Origin: an uncultured Pirellula sp.
Lineage (GTDB): Bacteria > Planctomycetota > Planctomycetia > Pirellulales > Pirellulaceae
Reading direction: 5' to 3'
Length of the DNA stretch: 5,354 nucleotides
Assembly (NCBI GenBank): GCA_903837255.1
Contig: CAILTZ010000435.1
Span: forward strand, 1 to 5,354
The notes under the pieces were generated by a model. It had not been told where the DNA came from, did not search any database, and worked only from the letters and a program-made list of their open reading frames with translations. The position numbers and the translations under genes were made by a program. Below, piece after piece: positions 1-5,354 of the stretch. Position 1 is the first letter of the stretch. Every line of letters begins with the position of its first letter.

Positions 1-1
1 A

Positions 2-2002
2 CTTCTTGCCCAGTTTAGCGCAGGAATTTCCGTAGAATTTGAAGATGTATTTCCCCTTACGTCGGACAAAAATGGGAACCTAGCACTAATCGCAGGTTCC
101 TCCGCAGAAATCGTGTCGCTACGAACCAAACGACTTCAGATTGTTGGTAATACATCCTGGATGGTAACGGGCGACCGATTGTTCGAAGCTGGACAATGGA
201 AAAATGCGATCGATGCTTACGAGACAGTCCTGACGAGACTTCTTGCTAGCGATGCAGAATCGCGAAATGAAGTACTCTACAAACTCGGACTTTGCCATAT
301 GCGAAACAAAGAACTGGAAAAGAGCAAGGAATATTTGACTCCTGTCGCTGCCCAAGCTAATTCGAAATGGTTTATTCCAGCGACGGTATACCTATGGCTC
401 GCATCCGTTCGGCAAAAAAATAGACCGGAAGCACTGATCTTGTACCAGCGATTATCGACGATTTCCAAGTGGGAGCAGGTTGCTAAACAAATCCCCGCCG
501 GTGTTTTTGATGAGATCCTGGCGTTTTATGAGACGAAGGATTACGGAACCATGGATTCGCTCGTCTTCCTCGATAAAGGTAAGCAGCGTATTCAAGAGAT
601 GAAAGTTTATGAAGACTTACTGTATTCGCTCGACGCTGATTCAAATCGCAATTTTCAACGAGGGTTGCGACTGGCGTTCAGGTACCTCCTCCTCGATCAG
701 GAAGGACTAGCTCTTGACGTCTTAAAAAGACTAAAATCGAATTCCTTTTATTTCTTGTCCGACGAACCCACGCTGATCGAGTGTCTGGCATTAGGGTACT
801 CTGCAAGTGGCCACGAGATCCTCAGTACCTTATCGGCGATCGAACATTCATCGAACCCCAATCTTTCCATGAATCCATTGATACAACTGACACGAGCTAA
901 AGCTCTTCGGTCGATTGGGGATTCGCCAGGTTGCTTGCAAGTGCTCGATAATCTCTGCGCGATAAGAGATCAGGACAATCTCCCATACGATAGAGCGTAT
1001 TGGCAGGGGGCGAGGGAAGATTCAAAGCCACTCAGATCGCTCCCATTACTCAAAGGTTTAACCCTGGAAGAGGATGGGCGTTTGGCAGAGGCAATGAAAG
1101 AATGGAATGAATGCCTAGACGTCGTAACAAGTGCGACTTCAAACAAAGCACTCTTTCTCCACATCGATGACACCATGGCTCTTCTGAGTCTCACCGATCG
1201 ATTGACGAAAGAGCATTGTCGGCCCATGGCCAAGCGTATACTCGACACACAGCTCCCTGTCGTTAATGCCTTTAAAGGATCGTTTTCCGAAGAACTAGTC
1301 GCCGATACATTCGCCAAAGCCTGGATGTCACCAAGGGGAAAACAGCTCGCTCGGGATATGTCTTGGAACAAGATTCCATTCGCCCAAAAGAGTGAAAAAA
1401 TTATGCAACTCGCGAGCTTCCAATATCTCAAGGATGCTCTCTATTCAGGAATGATTTCAGGCCAATACGAACAGGATTTTTTCGATTATTGTGGGCGAAC
1501 GATTCGCTTAGGGTCCCAATACGATCTGCTCGGCGTATCGAGCGTGGTCGCTCTTTATTCCGCATGGACCGGTAATAGCGGAGTCCTCGGCTGGGCGGGA
1601 ATTGAAAATCGAATCGATAAGGAACTCAGGGGGTATCTTTCTTACGCCTTGGCTCGACGATCGATCCAAATCGGTAAACTGATGGATGCACGGACTTACT
1701 TCGTGATCGCCAGCAAGGATCTTAATCCTAACTGCGCGATGCACAGATATATTGATGACGAACTCGCATTAACAACAGCCCGAAAATCACGATTTCGTTT
1801 TTTTAATAATCAACCCAACCCCGTGGAACTCGACATTACCAGCGACTCCCAAACGCTCGGCCATTTGGTAATGCCTGGTGATTCTCATCTGGATCTCCCC
1901 AGCGGCAGGATTCTAATTGAGCACAAAATAGGTGATTCCTCGAACCGCTTGTTTGATCATGATGCAATAATCGCATCGACGCACACAATTATGATAAATT
2001 GA
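2..2002 (+). CDS. TPR-repeat protein, 5'-truncated; likely C-terminal half of a planctomycete Ser/Thr kinase-like protein
   Basis: The frame is open from the first complete codon to the TGA at 2000-2002, giving at least 666 residues. No stop precedes the GTG at 113, so that codon is probably internal and the gene begins outside the window. Residues 1-50 look beta-rich (VEFEDVFPL, then NLALIAGSS). Helical TPR-like pairs follow: GDRLFEAGQWKNAIDAYE at about 57-74, VLYKLGLCHMRNKELEKSKEYL at about 91-112, and YLWLASVRQKNRPEALILYQRL at about 130-151. Weaker units such as LLKGLTLEEDGRLAEAMKEW lie in the middle. The last 70 residues again look beta-rich, with a DLPSGRILIEHK stretch. From memory, a beta segment before GDxLFxxGxxxxAxxxY repeats resembles the C-terminal region of planctomycete Ser/Thr kinases, which would make it a protein-protein interaction part. 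No kinase motif lies within the window, so that link is inference. A plain TPR protein is the alternative. No signal peptide or catalytic motif is visible. Confidence 0.72.
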   Translation, partial: LLAQFSAGISVEFEDVFPLTSDKNGNLALIAGSSAEIVSLRTKRLQIVGNTSWMVTGDRLFEAGQWKNAIDAYETVLTRLLASDAESRNEVLYKLGLCHMRNKELEKSKEYLTPVAAQANSKWFIPATVYLWLASVRQKNRPEALILYQRLSTISKWEQVAKQIPAGVFDEILAFYETKDYGTMDSLVFLDKGKQRIQEMKVYEDLLYSLDADSNRNFQRGLRLAFRYLLLDQEGLALDVLKRLKSNSFYFLSDEPTLIECLALGYSASGHEILSTLSAIEHSSNPNLSMNPLIQLTRAKALRSIGDSPGCLQVLDNLCAIRDQDNLPYDRAYWQGAREDSKPLRSLPLLKGLTLEEDGRLAEAMKEWNECLDVVTSATSNKALFLHIDDTMALLSLTDRLTKEHCRPMAKRILDTQLPVVNAFKGSFSEELVADTFAKAWMSPRGKQLARDMSWNKIPFAQKSEKIMQLASFQYLKDALYSGMISGQYEQDFFDYCGRTIRLGSQYDLLGVSSVVALYSAWTGNSGVLGWAGIENRIDKELRGYLSYALARRSIQIGKLMDARTYFVIASKDLNPNCAMHRYIDDELALTTARKSRFRFFNNQPNPVELDITSDSQTLGHLVMPGDSHLDLPSGRILIEHKIGDSSNRLFDHDAIIASTHTIMIN

Positions 2003-2118
2003 AGCGGTATGCTTCGGTTGCGCCCTCATGGCTTACTCGCTCAAAAACCTGCCAAGAACCAAAAAACCGCACAAAAATCGATCGATTCTTCGACCAAAAC
2101 ATTCTGAAAGGTGAATAC

Positions 2119-2217
2119 ATGAAAAACCATTTTTCGATGTTGTACGTCTGGATATGGGTAGTCCATATCATGTTTCTCCAAAGCGTTGGTCTCGCATGCT
2201 TTGGAATAACTGGCTGA
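2119..2217 (+). CDS. Small hydrophobic ORF, 32 aa; possible signal peptide or membrane peptide, or the broken 5' end of a gene
   Basis: ATG at 2119 is preceded by AAAGGTGA at 2107-2114, a good ribosome binding site with about 7 bases of spacing. The peptide begins MKNHF and then has a hydrophobic core (LYVWIWVVHIMFLQSVGLA) before FGITG and a TGA at 2215-2217. This is the shape of a signal peptide or a single membrane span. GLAC is not a proper lipobox because the -3 residue is Gly. The stop codon lies at the left edge of the IS target duplication and was already present before insertion, so the IS did not create it. It starts 116 bases after the TPR gene on the same strand and could share its transcript. 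It is either a genuine tiny membrane peptide or the start of a gene that lost its frame before the downstream domain. I do not recognise it. Confidence 0.33.
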   Translation: MKNHFSMLYVWIWVVHIMFLQSVGLACFGITG

Positions 2218-2223
2218 TTTGCG
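2216..2223. repeat. Left copy of the 8-bp target-site duplication (GATTTGCG)
   Basis: GATTTGCG directly abuts the GTAAGCG terminus of the element and is identical to 4906-4913 on the other side. Eight bases is the known duplication size for IS66-family elements. Confidence 0.95.
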
Positions 2224-2241
2224 GTAAGCGTACAGGAGCCT
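2224..2241 (+). repeat. IS66 terminal inverted repeat, tnpC-side end (IRR)
   Basis: GTAAGCGTACAGGAGCCT pairs with the reverse complement of 4888-4905. Sixteen of 18 positions match, the first 11 without a break; positions 12-13 are GG here and CC at the other end. Beyond this block a TTTTC at bases 27-31 from the tip is also shared by both ends. It is a presumed transposase binding and cleavage end. Confidence 0.93.
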
Positions 2242-2288
2242 CAAGGAGATTTTCCGCAGTTGAGACTTGCAGGATAGATCTTTGAACG

Positions 2289-4031
2289 CTACTTGCCTTT
2301 GCGGAGCTCGGCGCGTACCCGACGCCGTGCAGCTTGCATAACGGCCGTATCGGCCTTGTCTCGTCGCTCTTGCGCACGGTACTCACGCACCGCCTCGGGA
2401 TGCGCCGCCTTCCACCGGTCGGGTAACAACTCTTCGGTCTTGGCCGTCCCTCGGAGCATGTGCGTTATGACACTCTCTAAATACATCGCTACATCGAGAT
2501 CTTGTCGTAGGGCGCTGGCAACAAGCGACATCAAGCTCGCATTGCGGATCCCTGCGCGCAGGCTCCCAATGAACAACCAATTCTTGCGTCCCACTGCGAT
2601 GCGCTTCATCAGGCGCTCGACCTGATTGTTGTCGATCGGCAACGCTCCATCATTGACGAACACATTCAATGCTTCCCAATGGTTGCGAATGTAATTGAAA
2701 GCCCCACCGAGCTTGCTCGATGGTAGCACGCTCTTGGCCACCGGACCTTCGAGATACTCGCCCAATCGGTCGAGGATCCTGCGCGACTCCTTATCGCGCA
2801 ACTCCCCTCGCTCCTGATCGCTTTTCTGCGTCGCGCGACGTTCGATATCGTAGAGCTGATTCATCAGCGCAAGCGGCAGCGCGCTTACCTGGGGATCCGT
2901 CTCTTGATGCTCATAGACCTTTCTGCGCGCATGGGCCCAACAAGCCATCCGAGTCATCTTCGACCCAGGCGCAAGCACCACGCTCATATTCCCCGAATAA
3001 CAGTCTGCCATCACATGCCCTTGGTATCCACCGAGGATCTCATCTGGCCCATCGCGATGGCGCGACACTCGGAAGTCAAAGATGTCATACGGCGCGCTCG
3101 AATCGAAACTCGAGTACCCCCACATCTTGGCATCCAAACTATCTTTCTTTTCTTTCTTGGCTTCGATCATCTTCTCGATCAGGCGCTTGATCTGGGGATC
3201 TTCGATCCCTTCGGCCTTATCGGGAAGATCCTTGGGCATGATCAGTTTGACCTGCGTATCATCAAATCCCAGACAGCGCCCTTTCTTGATCTGACTGAGC
3301 ATGAGCTTGGGTAGGTCTTGAGTGGTCTCATGGACCAAGTCTGTCAAGTAATCCAGCGTCGAGCGGCTCGGTGTCCATCCAGACGAAGCAAAGAGGTCCT
3401 GGAGGCGATAGTAAGGCAGATGCATTCCAAACTTGCCGTTGACGATCTGCGCGGCTACCGATGGATGATAGCGGCCTTTATCCCCAAGATTCGCTTCGCC
3501 CTGGACAGGGATCTCTTGATCAGGGGTATTCGCAAAGGCTAGGACTGGTTCTCTGTATTCAACAATGACTAGCTTCGGGGGAACGAACTTGAGCGACTCG
3601 CGGATCGATTCGCGAATAACAATCATTTCGCCAGATTTGATTCGCTTTTTGAATTCTTCTGGAATCTCAACTTCGACAATCTCACGAGGCAAGTGAGCGG
3701 GGAATGTATCTTGAGCGACCTTACGAGGCTTGGCAGCCTTCCTGCGTATATAGGTGATCTCAGCGATTGCCTCTTCGGCTTCTTTCTTGGCTGCTTCAAG
3801 GGCCGCTTGGAGTTCTTTGTCTTCCGGAAACTCAAGAAGCAATTGATCGGCGTTGATGAACTTCTCTCGCTTCTTGTTAGAGCGAAGAAAGCGTATCTCG
3901 GCGAGCGCTTCTTGAAGCGACGTATTGAGCTCTTCGATCTTTTCTTTTTGTTTTACCAACGCGTCCGACTGCACGAGAATAACCTCGTGGGCAGTGTTTA
4001 ATTCGTCGGGTAGTTTGTTTGCGTCTTGCAT
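2289..4031 (-). CDS. tnpC: IS66-family DDE transposase TnpC, 580 aa
   Basis: TnpC is the transposase that cuts and joins the element ends. Residues 1-54 form a charged, leucine-rich coiled coil like the IS66 leucine-zipper region. AHLPREIVEVEIPEEF at 112-127 marks the usual entry to the zinc-finger region, but no cysteine follows there. The catalytic core shows GFDDTQV (first Asp about 257), MADCYSGN (second Asp about 343), CWAHARRK at 364-371, and NNQVERLMK with Glu about 472, followed by GRKNWLF. The family C-terminal block (YLESVITHML to ELLPDRW) is at 517-540, then a 40-residue basic tail. A charged stretch at about 267-302 widens the Asp-Asp spacing. I chose ATG at 4031 because the longer frame starts with TTG (4085) and adds residues lacking similarity to the family. 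No Shine-Dalgarno is visible before ATG 4031. Stop is TAG at 2289-2291. The frame is intact. Confidence 0.96.
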   Translation of the reverse strand: MQDANKLPDELNTAHEVILVQSDALVKQKEKIEELNTSLQEALAEIRFLRSNKKREKFINADQLLLEFPEDKELQAALEAAKKEAEEAIAEITYIRRKAAKPRKVAQDTFPAHLPREIVEVEIPEEFKKRIKSGEMIVIRESIRESLKFVPPKLVIVEYREPVLAFANTPDQEIPVQGEANLGDKGRYHPSVAAQIVNGKFGMHLPYYRLQDLFASSGWTPSRSTLDYLTDLVHETTQDLPKLMLSQIKKGRCLGFDDTQVKLIMPKDLPDKAEGIEDPQIKRLIEKMIEAKKEKKDSLDAKMWGYSSFDSSAPYDIFDFRVSRHRDGPDEILGGYQGHVMADCYSGNMSVVLAPGSKMTRMACWAHARRKVYEHQETDPQVSALPLALMNQLYDIERRATQKSDQERGELRDKESRRILDRLGEYLEGPVAKSVLPSSKLGGAFNYIRNHWEALNVFVNDGALPIDNNQVERLMKRIAVGRKNWLFIGSLRAGIRNASLMSLVASALRQDLDVAMYLESVITHMLRGTAKTEELLPDRWKAAHPEAVREYRAQERRDKADTAVMQAARRRVRAELRKGK

Positions 4032-4038
4032 GCCGGAA

Positions 4039-4066
4039 ACTATAGCGCGAAGATGAAATGGCGCAA
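4039..4066 (-). promoter_or_regulatory. Possible promoter just upstream of tnpC
   Basis: On the minus strand TTGCGC (4061-4066) and TATAGT (4039-4044) are separated by 16 bases. The -10-like box matches the sigma-70 consensus at 5 of 6 positions, the -35-like box at only 3 of 6. The -10 box ends 7 bases before the tnpC ATG, so a transcript from it would have almost no leader. This is a weak match by eye in an organism whose promoters may differ. Confidence 0.2.
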
Positions 4067-4130
4067 GAGGGGATCGGCAATGCAAGACGAAAAAATCAAA
4101 AATATTTTCTGCAACAATCGAGCATCATCG

Positions 4131-4496
4131 CTAAGCGACGCTTGTCGATGGAGGCACATAGCGTTTGCGTTTCCGCACCGAGGATAAATCAACACCCGAG
4201 AGGATGCATTGAAGCTCCGCATGAGTGATGATCACATGCTTGCCATCGGCGCACCGGAGTGGTCGCTGAAAGCATCCTTCCTCGAGACGTTTCATCCAGA
4301 TGGCGATGCCATCGGTATCCCAGTAAAGGATCTTGATGCGGTTGCGGCGGTTGTTGAGGAACATGAATAGACCACCGTCGCGCACATCTCGATTCAGATC
4401 GCCTTTGATGATACCAAAGAGCCCATCGAAGCTTTTGCGCATATCGATGGGCTCGGAGTGCAGATAGATGGGAACCGAGGGGTTCGTAGTAAGCAT
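4131..4496 (-). CDS. tnpB: IS66-family accessory protein TnpB (Orf2), 121 aa
   Basis: TnpB is the small conserved IS66 protein needed for efficient transposition; its biochemical role is not settled. The signature blocks are clear: IDMRKSFDGL at 17-26, LFMFLNNRRNRIKILYWD at 43-60, then GIAIWMKRLEEG at 63-74, and ELQCILSGVDLS at 94-105, ending in a basic RKRKRY. The length is normal for the family. I chose ATG 4494-4496 because it lies five bases past the tnpA stop and gives the family N-terminus (MLTTNPSVPIYL). The frame continues upstream through tnpA as a meaningless overlap. Only a weak AGGT, 12 bases upstream, resembles a ribosome site, so translation is probably coupled to tnpA. Stop is TAG. 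It is separated from tnpC by 99 bases. Confidence 0.95.
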   Translation of the reverse strand: MLTTNPSVPIYLHSEPIDMRKSFDGLFGIIKGDLNRDVRDGGLFMFLNNRRNRIKILYWDTDGIAIWMKRLEEGCFQRPLRCADGKHVIITHAELQCILSGVDLSSVRKRKRYVPPSTSVA

Positions 4497-4501
4497 CTGT
4501 T

Positions 4502-4798
4502 TTAGGCTACCTGTTCGAGGATCGCAGCGATGGATTCCACGGCCGAGACCGGAACGAGGATCGAGATTCCCGAGGGGAGTTTGATCTCGATAGTGTCCTT
4601 GGTCGGCTCGGAGGTTTGGACACGCAGGAATGCGCTGGATTGGGGCGCTGAAGCGAGTTTGCGTTTCCACTGGTAGAAGGACGTCAGCGAGCAGCCGATC
4701 GACCGGCAGAACTGCGCGGTGGGAACATTGGATCGCTCACACTGTGCGATACGTTCGGCCCAAATTTGGGCGGTTTTCGAGGATGGTAAGCGAGACAT
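4502..4798 (-). CDS. tnpA: IS66-family protein TnpA (Orf1), helix-turn-helix, 98 aa
   Basis: TnpA is the first gene of the element and a presumed DNA-binding accessory protein. WAERIAQCERSNVPTAQF at 13-30 leads into a helix-turn-helix, with TAQFCRSIG then SLTSFYQWKRKL at 27-48, the pattern of the transposase HTH found in IS66 Orf1. The C-terminal part has IEIKLPSGISILVPVS at 70-85, matching the beta-hairpin seen in family members, then a short amphipathic helix. The start at ATG 4796-4798 is preferred over a longer frame from 4858 because AAGGAG lies 9 bases upstream and the N-terminus then fits the family. Stop is TAA at 4502-4504, five bases before tnpB. Confidence 0.94.
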   Translation of the reverse strand: MSRLPSSKTAQIWAERIAQCERSNVPTAQFCRSIGCSLTSFYQWKRKLASAPQSSAFLRVQTSEPTKDTIEIKLPSGISILVPVSAVESIAAILEQVA

Positions 4799-4807
4799 AA
4801 GCAGGAT

Positions 4808-4813
4808 CTCCTT
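4808..4813 (-). promoter_or_regulatory. Ribosome binding site of tnpA
   Basis: AAGGAG on the minus strand lies 9 bases before the ATG at 4796-4798. It settles the tnpA start against the upstream in-frame ATG at 4858. It is the only strong Shine-Dalgarno in the element, which fits coupled expression of tnpB. Confidence 0.7.
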
Positions 4814-4887
4814 GAGAACTGGGATAGAAACAAGGGCGCACCTTGAATCTACCCACAAGCGGGCCCTGCGCTGAGAAAAAGCCGATC

Positions 4888-4905
4888 AGGCTGGTGTACG
4901 CTTAC
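4888..4905 (-). repeat. IS66 terminal inverted repeat, tnpA-side end (IRL)
   Basis: Read on the minus strand this is GTAAGCGTACACCAGCCT, matching the other end at 16 of 18 positions. The 107 bases from this tip to the tnpA ATG should hold the element promoter, but I see no convincing -35/-10 pair. Confidence 0.93.
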
Positions 4906-4913
4906 GATTTGCG
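4906..4913. repeat. Right copy of the 8-bp target-site duplication (GATTTGCG)
   Basis: It is identical to 2216-2223 and directly abuts the inverted repeat. Removing 2224-4913 restores the pre-insertion sequence. Confidence 0.95.
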
Positions 4914-5354
4914 TGACCAAGAATCAAGGTCTGAAGCTAACCGTCTTACCTATACCCGACAAAAAGGCGCAAACGGCATTTGGGAAACTCGATCAACAAA
5001 AGAGTTCAATGATCACCGCACCAGGAACCGAGGTGCGAATCGAGATCGAGTCGACCGAACCGGTCGACAAAGATGCACTTACTCAAGCTTTGACAACCTC
5101 GATCGAACGCGCCGGTTGGATTATCAAGCCGACATCGAAACTGGCCGTCGTCGCGAAGATTGGGCGAGGAAAACCTTACACCTTACAGTACTCATCCTCC
5201 CCGATCGGAGGGACTGGAAAGGACAAGCAGCTTGAGAACGTCAACATCAATCCTTTCACTGCGGTGCTGGAGATACGCACTGGGAAAAACGTCTTGTGGA
5301 CCCGCAACACGGAGAATTTTGCTCCGCCGATGATCTTTTTACGGGGAGATGAGA
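4913..5354 (+). CDS. C-terminal part of a host protein with a beta-rich domain, cut at 5' by the IS66 insertion and open at 3'
   Basis: This frame is open from the target duplication to the window edge (147 codons from GTG 4913) with ordinary amino-acid composition, unlike the arginine-rich frame beside it. Residues 40-46 (EVRIEIE) start a strand. A helix follows (DALTQALTTSIERAGW), then alternating strands: KLAVVAKIG, YTLQYSS, FTAVLEIRTG and KNVLWTRN, ending APPMIFLRGDE. From memory this recalls a domain found at the end of planctomycete proteins that carry SHD1 or WD40 repeats, but I cannot confirm it. GTG 4913 is the first usable start left and has no ribosome site; ATG 5009 (codon 33) is an alternative. 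Before insertion the frame continued into 2115-2223, with ATGs at 2154 and 2196 that also lack good ribosome sites. It is probably a disrupted gene or pseudogene. Confidence 0.6.
   Translation, partial: MTKNQGLKLTVLPIPDKKAQTAFGKLDQQKSSMITAPGTEVRIEIESTEPVDKDALTQALTTSIERAGWIIKPTSKLAVVAKIGRGKPYTLQYSSSPIGGTGKDKQLENVNINPFTAVLEIRTGKNVLWTRNTENFAPPMIFLRGDE

Larger units (their letters stand above)
2224..4905 (-). mobile_element. Complete IS66-family insertion sequence, 2682 bp
   Basis: The element carries the standard IS66 set tnpA, tnpB and tnpC, all on the minus strand. The ends begin GTAAGCG, typical of the family, and form imperfect inverted repeats. A perfect 8-bp direct repeat GATTTGCG flanks it, which fixes both boundaries to the base. 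All three reading frames are open, and the DDE residues of TnpC are present, so the copy could be autonomous. The identical target duplication argues for a fairly recent insertion with no later rearrangement between the ends. Noncoding parts are 65 bases outside tnpC, 99 bases between tnpB and tnpC, and 107 bases between tnpA and its end. I cannot name the specific IS without a database comparison. Confidence 0.97.

Noticed and set aside
970..1431. A 153-codon minus-strand frame inside the TPR gene
   Set aside because: Its composition is Ser- and Arg-rich with no recognisable motif; it mirrors the coding strand of the long plus-strand gene.
2001..2015. Hairpin GAAGC-GGTAT-GCTTC at the end of the TPR gene as a terminator
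   Set aside because: The stem has only five pairs, overlaps the stop codon and is not followed by a T-run.
2076..2087. Perfect 12-bp palindrome AATCGATCGATT upstream of the small ORF as an operator
   Set aside because: CGATCG-containing stretches are frequent throughout the window, so one short palindrome without a repeat partner or regulator gene is weak evidence.
2176..2201. Lipoprotein signal (GLAC) in the small ORF
   Set aside because: The -3 position is Gly rather than Leu or a similar residue, and only five residues follow the Cys.
2720..3314. Plus-strand frames of 136-156 codons opposite tnpC
   Set aside because: They lie wholly opposite a confidently identified transposase and have Arg/Ser/Pro-rich, motif-free translations.
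4032..4085. Extended tnpC from a TTG start
   Set aside because: The 18 extra residues do not look like the family N-terminus and TTG 4085 has no ribosome site; ATG 4031 starts right before the coiled coil. It is not fully excluded.
4497..4670. Extended N-terminus of tnpB overlapping tnpA
   Set aside because: The extra 58 residues read through tnpA in another frame with no family similarity; the ATG at 4496 gives the standard TnpB length and N-terminus.
4843..5235. A 130-codon plus-strand frame spanning the right end of the IS
   Set aside because: It is very rich in Arg, Asp and Thr, starts inside the IS and crosses its terminus. The neighbouring frame has a normal protein composition with clear strand patterns.

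Overview
This window is bacterial accessory or flanking DNA with one complete insertion sequence set between two truncated host genes. The organism is probably a planctomycete of the Pirellulales type. That guess rests on the style of the left-hand protein (a beta-rich segment followed by TPR helices, like the C-terminal halves of many planctomycete Ser/Thr kinases as I remember them), on the style of the right-hand domain, and on the medium GC content. No ribosomal or other marker gene confirms it.

Layout. Positions 2-2002 (+) hold the 3' part of a large TPR-repeat gene that begins before the window. Positions 2003-2223 are a short spacer with one small candidate ORF (2119-2217, +) that has a good ribosome binding site and looks like a signal peptide or membrane segment. 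Positions 2224-4905 are a complete IS66-family element of 2682 bp. Its three genes lie on the minus strand in the order tnpA (4502-4798), tnpB (4131-4496) and tnpC (2289-4031). It has 18-bp imperfect terminal inverted repeats and a perfect 8-bp target duplication, GATTTGCG, at 2216-2223 and 4906-4913. From 4913 to the right edge an open frame (+) encodes a beta-rich domain that runs off the window; its upstream part has been cut off by the insertion.

How the parts relate. tnpA, tnpB and tnpC form the normal IS66 transposition set. TnpC is the DDE transposase and all three catalytic acidic residues are visible, so the element looks intact and possibly active. Three traits of TnpC depart from the common IS66 form: no cysteines where the zf-IS66 zinc finger should be, a long charged insertion between the first and second catalytic Asp, and a basic C-terminal tail. 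The two host fragments face the same way (+), opposite to the transposase genes. They were adjacent before insertion, but the reading frame across the restored junction does not connect to the well-initiated small ORF on the left.

I found no tRNA, rRNA, CRISPR array, defence system or evidently new multi-gene system. The most useful results are the exact boundaries of the element, the variant TnpC, and the interrupted gene at the junction.
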